A DNA stretch of 64,000 nt from Anastrepha obliqua (lineage: Eukaryota > Arthropoda > Insecta > Diptera > Tephritidae), in NCBI RefSeq assembly GCF_027943255.1, contig NC_072893.1, positions 9,362,001-9,426,000 of the forward strand. Direction: 5' to 3'. Position numbers and translations under genes: made by a program. Below the pieces are notes generated by a model. The model did no database searches. It saw nothing but the letters and a program-made list of their open reading frames with translations, and was not told the DNA's origin. Positions 32,191 to 43,959 of the stretch are shown one piece after another. Position 1 is the first letter of the stretch. Each line of letters starts with the position of its first letter.

Positions 32191-32934
32191 GTGTGGGATA
32201 CACAGGCGTGGAGTGGGATACGCAGACGCATGCAAATAGGCGACACGTCCGCTTATATGCGCGTGGGAGTGTCGATCTTTTTATTCCAAGTTTCTAAAAG
32301 TGCCATCAGATGTGGTAAGGAAAGTGCTTTCAGCAAGACTGAATTTAATAACTTCTGAAGATAAGTAAATGATAAGCGACTTTTTGTGAGTTGAAAAACA
32401 AAATATGAGTTTGGACGATTTTTCAAACAGTTCAGCTTTTGCGCTACAAGCTCCATAGCCATGATATCAATTTTCTTGGTGATATCGATTGGTCACTCTG
32501 CGGCGTCGATTTAGCCTAATTACACTTTTCTTGTAGGATGTTTTGAAAGATTATCGTAATACGAACAATTCAGAACTAGTCCGAGTTCAAATCATTCCTC
32601 CAAATGCTTTAAAGAAGTGAGTTCGGAGGGTTCGTCTTCTATGAACGTATTGTAACTTACTAAATAAATAATAAAAATAATTGTTCCTAAGCTTGAAATT
32701 GAAATTTGAAAAAGGTCGAGCCAAAAAGCACCGAGAGATTTGGTAACTCCTAAAATACTCGGGCTCAACAACTCATTGTATTTGAAGCTCCGGAAAGTGA
32801 AAAGGTTAATAGTCAAATAGGATACTAGAGAAGTAACTGAAAGAAAAAAGATAGGATGGAATTGAAACATTAGAATTTTCCTAAATTTTTGACAAATCTG
32901 AAAATATCCTCCAGTTTGGGAGACAAAATTTTAC
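32191..32934. other. Gene-free interval
   Basis: AT-rich sequence with no recognised gene. The frame at 32592-32870 on the minus strand is hydrophobic and lacks any motif I know, so I leave it uncalled. Confidence 0.4.
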
Positions 32935-33650
32935 TCAAGCTCATGGCATTGGAATCCGGAATTCGCTGTAGCAAAAGCAGGACACTCACAAAGAAAGTAC
33001 TCAGTGCCATCCGCCTCCTCTAAGCAAGATAGACAAATCGGAACCTCATTGAATGATAGAATGGTGGCCCTATGCTGACCCCTTGGGTTGTGTCCTGTAA
33101 TAATACCGTCTATTAACCGAACGTCTTTTCTTTCAAGATTTAGAAGAAAGGTCGACATTTTTCTGTTCGGACTTGTCACAAAACACTTTGCAGTTCTGCA
33201 GCGCTTTCGACCGGACCGTCGCTCTTTGTGTATATTGCCTACATAATCGCTGATCCACTTCATGATTCCTGCAGAACTGATTCCGATTATTGGTTCTGGT
33301 CCCTGTAGGGTAACCGCTGATTCGCAGTTGGCCAATTCATCGGCAATTTCACTTCCTTGAACACCGCAGCGTACTGGAACCCATATAAGTACAAGCTTGT
33401 TCTGTCTTGCAACAGAATTAGGCTTCTTCTTACATTCTTGAACAATCTTTGAGGTTTGCTTTGCGTTCTTCGGAGCCTTTAGCGCCGCCTGACTGTCATT
33501 AAAGACTCTAGTCTGTTTCCCGCTCCATCACCTCTCATTTATCCCATCTGCCACTTTCAAAATGGCAAAAATGTCCCCTTTGGAAAACAGTTGAGTTCAA
33601 GTACCATCCGGCTCCTGAACTTATTTGAGTCTTGAACACATCGGTAAGGA
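32935..33650 (-). pseudogene. RNase H-bearing non-LTR remnant with CysHis C-terminus
   Basis: On the minus strand from about 33640: GAGWYLNSTVF (RNase H start region), NDSQAALKAPKNAKQTSKI, VLIWVPVRCGVQGSEIADEL (33420-33360; the WVPGH motif has lost its His), then an uninterrupted 134-codon stretch to 32931. That stretch includes IDGIITGHNPRGQHRATI and a metal-binding-like C-terminal block CLSCLEEADGTEYFLCECPAF. It is one of the better preserved C-termini of this group. A frame change separates the two parts. Confidence 0.8.
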
Positions 33651-34494
33651 AAATATCCGTCAAAGTGCTTTGAATGCACTCTGGATTAATTTGACTCAAT
33701 TCGAAGTCCAATACTTTATAATATATTATAGGTTTCTACACACGGTCTGAAACCTTGCATTTAACTTTTAGAAAGTGGCGTGTTATCCCCAACTTGTCTT
33801 ATGACAGGGTTGTTATTGTTAATAGGTGCACAGTAGGAGGCCTCGCTGCCATAGAGGCAGCCCCTGAAAAGACAGAGCAAGAACTAGGCCCTAACTTGGC
33901 CACAAGCTTCACTTCGCTCGTATGATTGGTATTTCTTATTGAAAGATCTGACCTTCTCGAGAGATTGGGTCTTCATTTTATTGTACCTTGGCTGTGCGAG
34001 GCTAGGCTTTTTAGTACGTGCTCATTTTCATAATTGTCCGCGCTGCTCGACGTGGCGAGCCTGGCGGACTAAAATTTTTAGTCCAAGAAAAAGGAAACGA
34101 GGACCGTGACAGTCCCCTCTACCACGGCAAAGTCGTTCTACCTCCTGAGGTGACCCAGTTTCAGGTGAGCGCCGTTAGAATACAGCCGGAAACCCCTAGC
34201 TGCAACCATACATTTTGCACGGTGACGCGTAACACTTTGGACTTCGGCGGAGGGCGGCAAGGAGAGGAGATGATGAGATAGCAGGCTAAGCAATAAAAGT
34301 GGGATCGTCGCCGATACGGTAATCTTCACATGGTGATTGAATGGCCACCGCCGTTCTGCGGATGAATGGCTAGCCAATAAATATATGGAGCTTTCCTCTT
34401 AGTTCGTGGCGAGTTAATTCCCATGATATGCGGCTACATCCAACACTTAATGCTCATCCCCGCGGCAAGGAGACTAACTTGATGAGGTAGAAAC
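33651..34494. other. Unassigned interval with GC-rich stretch
   Basis: No gene or element is recognised. The part 34010-34480 is clearly richer in G and C than its neighbours and contains blocks such as gaccgtgacagtcccctcta and ctcatccccgcggcaaggag. It could be the 5' untranslated part of a retroelement. The plus-strand frame at 34018-34281 lacks known motifs. Confidence 0.4.
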
Positions 34495-34496
34495 TA

Positions 34497-34876
34497 AAGA
34501 GTGGTTAAATTTCAAGGGCCGATGTTGAATGTGAACCACATCTAAACGTCAACGACACGGTTGGAATTCTTCATTTGGGGTTATTTGAAAGAAAATGTGT
34601 ACGCCGATAAGCCAGCAACAATTCAGAAGCTAAAGGATGAGATAATTCGGCACATTAACGGCATAGAACCTCAATTATGCCTCAGCGTCATCGAAAATTT
34701 GGACCATCGGATGGAGGTGTGCCGCCGAGGCCGTGGCGGCCATTTGGCCAATATTTTGTTCCATACGTAATTGAGCCATACCAATATTACCATAATAAAG
34801 AGAAATTACAATAATTTCCTAAAAAAATTGTATATTATTCAAAATCAACACCTTCCCTTGAAACTTAACCACCCTT
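34497..34876 (+). mobile_element. DD41D-type MITE keeping the transposase C-terminus
   Basis: The element is 380 bp with inverted ends aagagtggttaaatttcaag and (reverse complement of the right) aagggtggttaagtttcaag, and TA on each side (34495-34496, 34877-34878). Its plus strand keeps the last 60-odd codons of a DD41D-type transposase (IWGYLKENVYADKPATIQKL ... RGRGGHLANILFHT, stop at 34770). The catalytic core is deleted, so it is non-autonomous. The ends differ from those of the elements at 3238 and 51277, so it is a separate family of the same group. Confidence 0.85.
34561..34770 (+). pseudogene. DD41D-type transposase C-terminal fragment
   Basis: An open run of 69 codons begins at the position corresponding to the final catalytic region (FFIWGYLKENVYADKP) and ends in the family-typical RGGHLANILFHT. 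It parallels the C-terminus of the copy at 51546-52112 (RGGHAKEIEFHT). Nothing upstream encodes the rest of the enzyme. Confidence 0.75.
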
Positions 34877-34878
34877 TA

Positions 34879-36227
34879 TAATAATTTTTTTTTGTTTTTT
34901 TTTCAAACCTTTGTTTCATTAAATTCGCATCACAGATTTTTCCACTTGCCCTAGTCACATATCGTACTTTTTATTAGTTTGAATATTTTTTGCATTTTAA
35001 TTTCTTTTTCTTTTGCTCTGGCGTGGAAGTAATGGCTGGTTGAAATTGAAGCAAACATCCTAATGAATATTAATTTTCAACCAAAATATTTAAAGAGCAG
35101 AGAAGAGCAGAGAGAAAGCACAAGTTTGTAGATGCAAACAAGCAAACGAAACAAAGGAGATACCCACTTTCAAGCCAAATATTATTTGTTTCAGAAATTT
35201 AGGTTAATATGCATTTAATTGCTCACTCGTTGCAACACACAAATACATGCAAATATTACACATACTCGCACACATATTTGTGTGTACGCATGCAAGTGGT
35301 TTTGTTTTCCAAAACACAATATTTACTCAGAGTACTACACAAATACTATAACAAATTGCTTTGCATAAAATAATGCAAGCAAAGGGTGTTGCTGTAAGTA
35401 GCATCTGCATTATGAAGAATAAGTGAGATATGCAGTGGAAAGTTATTCACTTGAAATGTATTACAAAACATATTTTTTTTTGTAATTCTTCCTCAAATTA
35501 TTTTCTTCCATTTTCTCTTGAGCTTTGCTGTTCAATGTTAAAATGAGTGTTGAACTCTTAAACGACACCCTTTATGCATCCATGTAATGCGTATGGGTGT
35601 GTTGACGTCGTTTGTGCGAGCAGTTGCAGACAATGCGAGTAATGTTGTTGCTGTGTTGCACCTGAGTGCCAGGTATGCCAATAAAATTAAAATATTTTGC
35701 TCATATTTCAAATTAAAATTGAGGGCACATGACATTAAATGGGGTAATTTTCCTGCCTTGCAGGATGCTCAGGTGAAGAATGGTTGGGAAACAGACAAAA
35801 ACGAGAACAAAAAAGGCACACAAATAAGCATATTTGGGGGTGGCAGTGGAGCGCGGTATCGAATGTTGCAGCAGCAGGCACATTTGCTTTATGATTAATA
35901 TGAGCCTATGCATGTAAATTTGTATGGGAGTGTGTGCAGATGTATACATTTTAAAAGAAATAATTTGCTGCCCCATAAAATAATTAGTTAAGCTTTTTCT
36001 TTGGAACAAAAAGTACATAAATGGGTGCTAATTATTAATATTTTATCTCCAATTCAATGCGGGCAGTCAATTCATAAAATTTTTATAAAATTTAAGAAAA
36101 AAAATAAAATAGAATTTTATTCGAATTACAATAGATACTAAACTAATTTATAAAAAAACGAGTTGTTATATGATTGTTATTTGATAACTAAAAGCGCTCA
36201 CAAAAAGTTTAAAAATCCATATTATTA
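34879..36227. other. Gene-free interval
   Basis: AT-rich, with scattered catatttgtgtgtacgcatgc-like fly microsatellite motifs at 35240-35300. The frame at 35587-35898 on the plus strand and its antisense partner lack recognisable domains and are not called. Confidence 0.4.
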
Positions 36228-36229
36228 TA

Positions 36230-37535
36230 TTGGGTTGGCAACTAAGTAATTGCGAATTTCAGTCATAGATGACTTCAGTTGAATTTTTAGGTTGACAGAC
36301 GTAGTACAAAAGTAAAACACATTTTGTTATTTGAAAGTTGGCAGTTCAGTTGTCAATCAGTAAAAAAAGTTTTTTGATTGGTTGCGTAGTTTTCGTTAGG
36401 CGTTCGTTGAAAAATGGAAAATTAAAAGGAACCTTTTCGTCATATTTTGCTTTTTTATTTCCGCAAAGGGAAAACCGCATCACAAGCTCATAAAAAGTTA
36501 TGTGCTGTTTATGGTGACGAAGCCTTAAAAGGGCGGCAGTGCCAAAATTGGTTACCAAATTTCATTCTGGTGATTTTTCCCCCCAAGATGAAAAACACTC
36601 TGGTCGTGCAGTTGAAGTTAATGATGCCCTAATCAAAGCAATCATCGATTCGGATCGTCACGGTACAACACGAGAGATTTCAGAGAAGCCTCATGTAGGT
36701 ATTACATATGTACATTGAAAATCACTTAGAACAACTTGGCTATGTTACAAAACCCGATACATGGGTTCCTCACGAACTGAAAGAAACGCATTTACAGCTG
36801 CGATTTGCTAAAGAAACGCAATGAAAATGATTCATTTTTAAAACGACTGATAACTGCCGATGAAAAATGGGTTATTTTTAACAATATCAAGCGGAAAAGA
36901 TCGTGGAGCAGGCTGGGTGAACCAACTCAAACAACATCAAAAACTGATATTCATCAAAAGAAGGTTTTGTTATCAGCTTGCTGGGATCACAAAGGAATTG
37001 TGTACTTTGAACTCTTACCACCCAACCGAACGATCAATTCTGATGTCTACATTGAACAACTAACGAAATTAAACAATGCAGTTGAAGAAAAGCGTCTCGA
37101 ATTGACAAATCGAATTCCATCATGACAATGCAAGGCCACACACATCTTTAGCCACTCGGGGAAAATTATTAGAGTTTGGTTGAGATGTCTTGCCACGTCC
37201 ACCATAGGTATAGTCCTGACCTTGCACCATCTGATTACTTTTTGTTTCCATCTTTACAAAATTCCTTGAATGGTAAACATTTCAATAATGATGATGATGT
37301 CAAATCGTACCTGATTCAGTTTTTTGCTAATAAAAACCAGAAGTTTAATGAACGTGGGACTATGATGCTGCCTGAAAGATGGGAAAAGGTCATTGATCAA
37401 AATACATTGCATTACAATATAAAGTTACATTTACATTACAGATACATACATTACAGAATAAAGTTATTTAGTTCCACGAAAAAATTGTCTTTGATTTTCT
37501 AAAAAAAATCCGCAAATACTTAGTTGCCAACCCAA
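36230..37535 (+). mobile_element. Full-length mariner (family M2)
   Basis: The element is 1,306 bp with terminal repeats ttgggttggcaactaagtaa on the left and, reversed, ttgggttggcaactaagtat on the right, flanked by TA at 36228-36229 and 37536-37537. It holds a frameshifted transposase gene. The next element, 37770-38418, starts with the same nine bases (ttgggttgg) but otherwise has different ends. Confidence 0.92.
36414..37500 (+). pseudogene. mariner DD34D transposase pseudogene (M2)
   Basis: Start at ATG 36414 followed after three codons by a stop. Then FRHILLFYFRKGKTASQAHK and YGDEALKGRQCQNW are readable with a frameshift near 36555 into HSGRAVEVNDALIKAIID. The first catalytic block is RLITADEKWVIFNN (GDE has become ADE, the Asp is kept). 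KVLLSACWDHKGIVYFELLP leads to a frameshift before the second Asp block (HHDNARPHTS, about 37118). The third block SPDLAPSDYFLFPSLQNSL is open at 37211-37270, and the C-terminus continues to 37500. At least four frame breaks mean no product. Confidence 0.85.
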
Positions 37536-37769
37536 TATTTAATTTTTAAAAATAAATATTTTTTTTACTAAATTTTTATTTTTGTGTTTTTATAAAAATA
37601 TAATGCATTCTGCGACGAAAATCTTATTACTAGAAGCTGCAGCCTTTGTTTAAAATTCACAAAAATTCACAAAACTTTAAAAATATTGTCATCCAAATTT
37701 TCAACTTGTTAACGTGAATCTATAGAAAACTTCTAGGTATCCAGTTTTATATCCCATTTAATTCTAGTA

Positions 37770-38418
37770 TTGGGTTGGGGAAAAAGAAATGTCGTATTTG
37801 TGATCGAAATTTGACGCTTTATTTAACGTACTTAGAATTATCCGATTCAAGTCAAATATGCCCGTTTTGCTCGCAAACTTGTTGCCATTTAGAATGCAAC
37901 TTCAGTATCCCCCCTTTATAAAACTCCCCCTCCTTATTTGCAAAAAACTCCGACAACCAGTTTTCGCAAGCCTCTTTTGAGGCCAACTTAGTATCACCAA
38001 GGGCGTTTTGCATGGACCGGAAGAGATGATAGTCACTTGGTGCCAGGTCCGGACTAATCTTCGACATCTACTACACTAGAACGAAATCGATCGAACCAAC
38101 GCTGTGCTGTGCGAATCGTTACAGTATCAGGCCCATAAACTTCACAAATTTTTGCCGTCGCCTTCGTTGCACTTTTACCTCTAAGGTAGTAAAAACGTAA
38201 AATATAACGAATTTCTTGCTTTGGGGACTCCATCTTCGACGCGCTACAACTTAAGACTGAAACGTATGATCACAACACTGTCAAAGAGACACTTGTAGTA
38301 CAGATTGTCGTCTTCAAATCGCAGTTTAGTGTGACCCGATGCAGTAAGCACAACGCAAGATATGTTTAAATGGCGCGCTCAATTGACAAAATACGACATT
38401 ACTTTTTCCCCAACCCAA
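37770..38418 (-). mobile_element. Internally deleted mariner MITE (family M3)
   Basis: The element is 649 bp with inverted ends ttgggttggggaaaaagaaa / (reversed right) ttgggttggggaaaaagtaa and TA on both sides (37768-37769, 38419-38420). On the minus strand the first 48 or so codons of a mariner transposase survive (MESPKQEIRYILRFYYLRGK ... TIRTAQRWFDRF, start near 38233). They are joined out of frame to the third catalytic region (SPDLAPSDYHLFRSMQNALG) and C-terminus ending at 37852. Roughly 650 bp of the core are missing. Confidence 0.9.
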
Positions 38419-38420
38419 TA

Positions 38421-39639
38421 TAATAAAATGAAGGTCGCTCAAGTGCAGAAGTCGAGCCTATAGCATGGAAGTTGGCTACAAATGTGGTGGACCCAGACGT
38501 GGGTAAATAGAATTGGTTCTTTATGGATGCCGTTCAGGGCCTTTCCGAATTAATATAGAAAGCAGTTCCGGGAAGGGTGTCTCCCCAGAAGGAGAGGAGG
38601 GATCGTTTTAGTGGCCACACCACACGACGCAAAAATATCAAATTTTTTTGTATAGGATTTTGTGAATTTTTTTTCCACATAAAGCACTTATTTGGTAGTC
38701 TTTTATATGGAAGAAAATGCTCAACACCTTAGCGAAAAATCAACGAAAGTATTAAGACCCTTGAAACTTGCATAAAAAGTAATTCAATACACTCCCCTCA
38801 CCTCTCTCTATAATGCTGCTTGAGAATCGTCCATTATTCGTAGCAGCGCTGGTTGCCGTTTTCTGGCAGCTCCTTCTGGACGCATGCCGCTATCTGTCTC
38901 ACTGCATGGGCGAGCTAAAATATCGTTCCTTGTAATAAAAAGGTGGGATATGAGGTGGTGCATAGTCTTCCTCCATTGTTACTAAAAATTTTTCACGATG
39001 GCAGACAACATGCAATATCTGTCAAATTCTAGTTGGCTTCAAGTTGCCATTTACAGGCAAGGAAATTTTGCTAACTTTACGTCATGAAATTTTCGTAGTC
39101 AAATTGTTTATGCGAACGAATAAAGACAAACGAAGCGGTCACGTCAAACAGCTGACGGTCGCATGCGTTGGGCACATATGTAGTTCTATGGCAGCGTTAG
39201 TCATTATTAATCAATTATTGAGTAGCCACATTCTGTATTCTCATTATTTCTGGTGGCTGCGATTGTATAAAAAGGCATCTCCATTTTTATTCGTTCACTT
39301 TCACTTTCGAATTTTTTTTTTTGTGTCCATAAAGATTTCATTAATTTCAACGATGCAATATCGGGCAAACAGTTCAAAGAAAATTTTGACAAGTTTTGAA
39401 GACAGTAAATGAAAGTAAGAAACATTTTGAAAAGCCTGGCCAAGCACCCAAAAATGATGTGCGCGCAAATAATTTTTTTGAAGTGAAACTTCTTATTCGT
39501 CGATGGACGAGCGAGAATGGAAAGTAAAATTTTAAGGTCATGCAACGTTTAAGGCATTTTCGTTCCGCGAGAAAGAAAAAAGATATAATGTAGAGGAAAG
39601 AGAGAGAGAGAGAGAGCTATACCTTATATACATCTTAGA
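38421..39639. other. Gene-free interval with TATA-like site and (GA)n
   Basis: No gene is recognised. A TATA-like box (tgtataaaaagg, 39264-39275) is followed about 30 bp later by an initiator-like ttcactttc. A GA dinucleotide run lies at 39600-39617. The plus-strand frame at 39044-39412 has no known motif. Confidence 0.35.
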
Positions 39640-39689
39640 TACACTTTAGGCTATTTTTACTGAGTTTTTCCTTTCTAGTGAGAAGTAAC

Positions 39690-39850
39690 ACTGCCTATTT
39701 TTTGGCGCTTGTTTGTTGGTGCAACTTGTAGGAAATATAGTTTTGGTGCCTACTTTATGGCGTTATATTTCCTTGGTGCCTACTGTTTGGGGCGCTTTTA
39801 GTCCGCATTTTTTTGGCGTTTTGTTTTTTTTGGTGCTTACTTTTTGGCGC
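39690..39850 (+). repeat. Degenerate minisatellite ttggtgcctactttttggcg
   Basis: Four to five loosely conserved copies of a unit of about 40-48 bp containing tggtgcctactttttggcgc: tttttggcgcttgtttgttg (39698), ggtgcctactttatggcg (39746), ggtgcctactgtttgggg (39775) and ggtgcttactttttggcgct (39831). It lies just upstream of the RTE-like element and might belong to its 5' region, but no link can be shown. Confidence 0.5.
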
Positions 39851-40057
39851 TTATTTCCGTTTCCTGGCTAGTTCTTGTGCGTACTATAAAGTGCTATCCA
39901 TTCCGGATTTATTGGTATTGCCTTGCGGTAATTTGTGCTGTTGCTGCGGTCCTGGAGTCGCTGCGTTTGTGCGGGTGATAAACATTCGGAGTAGTGCGCG
40001 TTGTTGCCACGATTCTCCGTTTTTTGTAAATTGTATCTATTTGTATTCTCTGCAACG

Positions 40058-41858
40058 GCCTACAGGGAAAAGAGATCGGAAGAGAGGCGCCTTTTCAGAT
40101 GCAAGGAACGAGAACAGGAGAAGCATGAGCGTGAGCTACTAGAGGAGTGCAGGGGTAGGAATGATGCTGGAAAATTCTATCAACAAGTCAAGCGTCTGAC
40201 ACAAGGTTTCAAGACCGGAGCATCAGCCTGCAGAGATAAAAACGGAGATCTGGTTATGGATACACAGTCCACACTGGGCATATGGAGGGAACACTTCTGC
40301 AATTTACTTGCTGGCGATGACGCACACAATTCCGCCCCAGTAGAAGATGACCCGATACCACCAATCGACGATAATGTGGACGTTCCACCACCTAGTCATG
40401 CCGAAGTCAGAGTTGCCATTCAGTCGGTCAAGAATAACAAAGCGGATAGCGCTGACGGCTTGCCCGCTGAATTGTTCAAGACTGGCGGCGATGTGCTGAT
40501 AGGAAGCATGCACCAGCTCATCTGCAAAATATGGCTAGCAAAATAAAGCATGCCTTTGTCCTGCACTGAAGAAGGGTGACCCGACGATCTGCACCAACTA
40601 CCGGGGCATCAGTCTTCTAACCATCGCTTACAAGGTTCTGCCTAGCGTCCTATGTGGAAGACTTAAGCCGTTTGCCAACACACTGATCGGACCTTATCAG
40701 TGCGGCTTCAGAAGTGGTAAGTCCACCATCGACAAAATCCTGGAAAAGACCCATGAAAAGCAAGTCGACACCCATCATCTCTTTGTCGACTATAAAGCTG
40801 CGTTCGATAGCCCGATAAGGGATTGCCTGTACGCCACCATGTCTGAGTTCGGTATACCAGCGAAGCTCATACGGCTTTGCAGAATGACGTTTAGCAACAC
40901 AACCAGCTCCATCAAGGTAGTAAATAACCTCTCCGAGCCATTCAGTACGGTTCGAGATTTCAGACAAGACGACCCACTGCCACTCTTCAACTTCGTGATC
41001 GAAGGGGTGCTCCGAAAAGCAGGTGTGTATAGTAATGGCACTATTTTCTACAAATGTGTCCAGCTCCTTGCGTACACCGATGATATTGACATTATCGGCC
41101 GCTGTAAGCGAGATGTCACCGCTGTGTTTTCTGCTATCGAAAAGGAATCATCAAGAGTGGGTCTGGCGGTGAACGAGGGTAAAGGGAATTATTTGATGTC
41201 TACAACGCGGAACGCACGGCGTGTAGGAACGCACGTCATTGCGGACAACTATACCTTCGAAGTTGTGCCAGAATTTATTTATCTTGGCACCGCCGTTAAC
41301 AGCAACAACGATATCAGCCTGGAGATCAAACGGAGAATTACTCTTGCTAATAGGTGTTACTGTGGGATAAGTAAGCAATTGAGTAGTCGAGCCCTCTCTC
41401 GCATGACTAAACTGACACTTTACAAGATGCTCATCATACCCGTTTTGCTTTATGGCGCAGAGGCATGGGTGGTGTCACAAAGCGATGCAGCCTCTCTTGG
41501 GGTGTTCGAGAGAAAAGTGCTTCGTGTGATCTTCGGTCCTGTGCGCGTTTGCGAAGACTACCGTTCAAGAATGAACCACGAGCTGTATGAGCTCTACAAC
41601 GATATTGACGCAGTTCAACGCATAGCCATCCAACGCCTGCGTTGTCTAGGGCATGTCGTGCGTATGGATGAAGAAGCTCCAGCAAAGAAGGTGTTCGAGG
41701 GCGAAGTCCAAGGGAGCCGACGAAGAGGAAGACCATTGCTCCGGTGGATAGACGAGGTGGAGGAAACCCTATGCTCGCTTGGTGTACAGAATTGGAGAAG
41801 GCGCGCGCGGAGCAGAGGAGCCTGGAGAGAGCTAGTGAGGTCGGCCGTAACTCGGTAA
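40058..41858 (+). pseudogene. RTE-like reverse transcriptase, one frameshift
   Basis: The first frame to 40546 holds the linker ERELLEECRGRNDAGKFYQQ and the RT N-terminus (NNKADSADGLPAELFKTGGD). A small deletion and frameshift at about 40545 leads to a second uninterrupted stretch to 41858: KKGDPTICTNYRGISLL, IGPYQCGFRSGKSTIDKIL, motif A FVDYKAAFDS (about 40785), motif B RQDDPL (the usual RQGDPL has lost its Gly), and the catalytic box LLAYTDDIDIIG at 41064-41099. The thumb and C-terminal blocks include VLLYGAEAWVVSQSD, FERKVLRVIFGP and RRRGRPLLRWIDEVEE, then a stop. Both palm Asp pairs are present. The break, the motif B change and the missing endonuclease argue against activity. Confidence 0.85.
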
Positions 41859-41890
41859 CGGGTTGTTATGACCACCTAAGTAAGTAAGTA
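40058..41890 (+). mobile_element. RTE-like non-LTR retrotransposon, 5'-truncated
   Basis: The plus-strand copy begins in the linker between endonuclease and RT (AYREKRSEERRLFRCKERE) and reaches the 3' end, finishing in the short tandem tail taagtaagtaag at 41876-41889. The endonuclease domain is absent, consistent with 5' truncation during insertion. Wording matches the RTE-like group commonly annotated as endonuclease-reverse transcriptase in insects. It is the best preserved retroelement in the window. Confidence 0.85.
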
Positions 41891-43229
41891 GTTCTTTGCA
41901 AATGTTGTGAATTTATTTAGATATATATTCTTTTTCTTTTTCTATCTGTCATTCTCTCTCGGGTCTCTCCCTCTTTCTTTGTCTGCCTTGAAAGTTTTAC
42001 TTCTGTTACGTGTACTACGCTACACGCTCTTTTTTCATTTGTTTTTAAGAACAATTTTCAAATTTTTTACATATTCTTCCTTCATTTGAAATTTGTAGAT
42101 TCATACCCGACATTTTCTAGATTTATAATAATTTTTCAGCCTCGGAGCTCTAATTCAAATTTTAAAATCCTTTCACGAAATCATGGAAAGAAATAAAAAT
42201 GTAAACTTACAATAACTGAGCTTCAGCATAGGAAAGGAATTGACTTGCACTTGAGAGAAAACTTCTGATGTTTTATGCGCCGCTGAAATATTTTATTTAG
42301 TTTTGGGTACATTATTATGTTTCTGTAATGGCAACTTTTGTTACTCGCTATCCAATTCGCTAGTTACCAGAAGACAAATGTGAATACATTTTGTCATCCT
42401 TTAAATTTATGTTGTTTGCTGCTGAACCATTTTTTTAAACCATTCTACGCATTACTTAGCTTTCTTGTCTCCAAATATTTTCAAATATTTTTATATGTAT
42501 ACATCCATACATCCATATACACATCTATGGCTTCATTGAGCAGAAAGAAATGCTTAGAAATTAAGTGCGAGAGCCACAAACGATGTCTGCGTACAAGTGT
42601 GTCGCTGAAATGTGCTCATGTGTGTATGTATATTTTCGTTTTTCTCTTTTATGTCCTGCTGGTAGCTGCTAAATGAGGCGTTTTATTTTCTTCGCATTTA
42701 TTTATGAGTACTTTTGCTTTCATTTTTTAGTTGATTATCAACATTCTTTGACTTGTTTACCAGACTTATTCGTTTATGTCATTACATCCCATATTTATAT
42801 GAGGACATTTCAGCAAGCATTTTTTAGAGAAGGCAAGTCAATTGGAGTAATTTTTCGTTACCAGGACATTTTTTGCGGGGTTGGCAGTTTTGATATAAAT
42901 GTTTTTGCATGCGCAGGGGAGTCCGGGGATTCAGCAGGGATGGTAAGGAACTTTATAGTATCCAAATATTTTCTAAAGCGATAGAATTCAATTAGTTCAA
43001 ATAGAAAACCAATAGTTTAAATAATTTAGCGCCGATGAGATTTAAAGACAGTAAATATAGGTTGTCCCAATTGAAATTAAACAAAACAAAATGGTGTGTT
43101 AGGCTAGAGGATGCTGGTTGATCTGTAAAAAGATCTCACTTAGACCTTTAGGATCCATAGTGGTGCCAGTACTAAGTATTGGGAGTCGAAAATATCATTT
43201 TTTGTAATTCTTAATGCACGTTTTTGTGA
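41891..43229. other. Gene-free AT-rich interval
   Basis: Poly-T and CT-rich runs near 41925-41990, catacatccatatac motifs near 42500, and otherwise nothing. The frames at 42338-42676 and 42673-42984 are AT-driven and lack motifs. Confidence 0.4.
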
Positions 43230-43835
43230 GTTTTCACAAGCCGTTCAGCCTTTTGTCAACAATACCCTTGAATGATGAAAAATATTCTGAACCTGTTGGG
43301 TCCTACAAAGAGCAGGGCAGTAGCAAAGTAGGTGTTCCAAAGTACCCCTAGCATTCGACTCACTGTATGTGTTGCACGTATCGCTCTGGGCTAATCTCAT
43401 CTTGGCTGCGTGATGTGTGGTTAGACAGTGTCCCGTCAGTACTGCAACGAATATTATACATTCTTTTCTAGAGAGTGGCAAAATATAGTTTGAAGCTTTC
43501 GTATTCCAAGTCCTAAGCATAATTTTGGCAGCTTTGTACGACGTTGAGTGTTGTCATATCGTCTGTGTTTCTGACGTGCCTAATCTCGGGAACAGAATAC
43601 CTGCTTTAGAAAGCTCATCGGCTTCTATTCTTTTGTGTTCTGTTATCTAGTAAATAGTGATGTGACCATTTGCCCTATGTTCATCCACTTTGGATTTGCA
43701 CTGTTGAACAATAGCCGCTTGGTTATCAATGAAAATGTTTATCCAAGTTTTTTTGGTTTCCTTGCTCACTCACGGGAGCATAGAGCATCAACCAGACTCT
43801 TCCGTCGTGCACGGTTCTGTGCTGTTGTTTTTGCT
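43230..43835 (-). pseudogene. RNase H-group non-LTR C-terminal remnant
   Basis: On the minus strand from 43835: a VDALCSRE-like motif matching the upstream block of the 20.15 kb remnant, decayed RNase H debris, then an open stretch at 43520-43245. The open stretch reads MLRTWNTKASNYILPLSRKE, VLTGHCLTTHHAAKM and the CysHis-like end ARGTLEHLLCYCPALCR. The segment corresponds to the C-terminal end of the same group as 58.6 kb and 32.9 kb. No catalytic RNase H motif is intact. Confidence 0.65.
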
Positions 43836-43959
43836 CCCATGAGATCGTGTTTTTTGGTCGATCTGGTAGTTTTTGTGGCCTATCGCCACTTTCTGCGCTT
43901 CATTTGCCATAGGAAGGGCTCCTTGTTCGTTAATCTCCACAGTGCGTCGTTACTGTTGG

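Noticed and set aside
35587..36018. Opposed frames of about 100 codons as a gene
   Set aside because: No conserved motif; likely chance open frames in a locally less AT-rich stretch.
42338..42984. Two adjacent frames of about 100 codons as a small host gene
   Set aside because: AT-driven composition, no domain, no convincing splice or start context.
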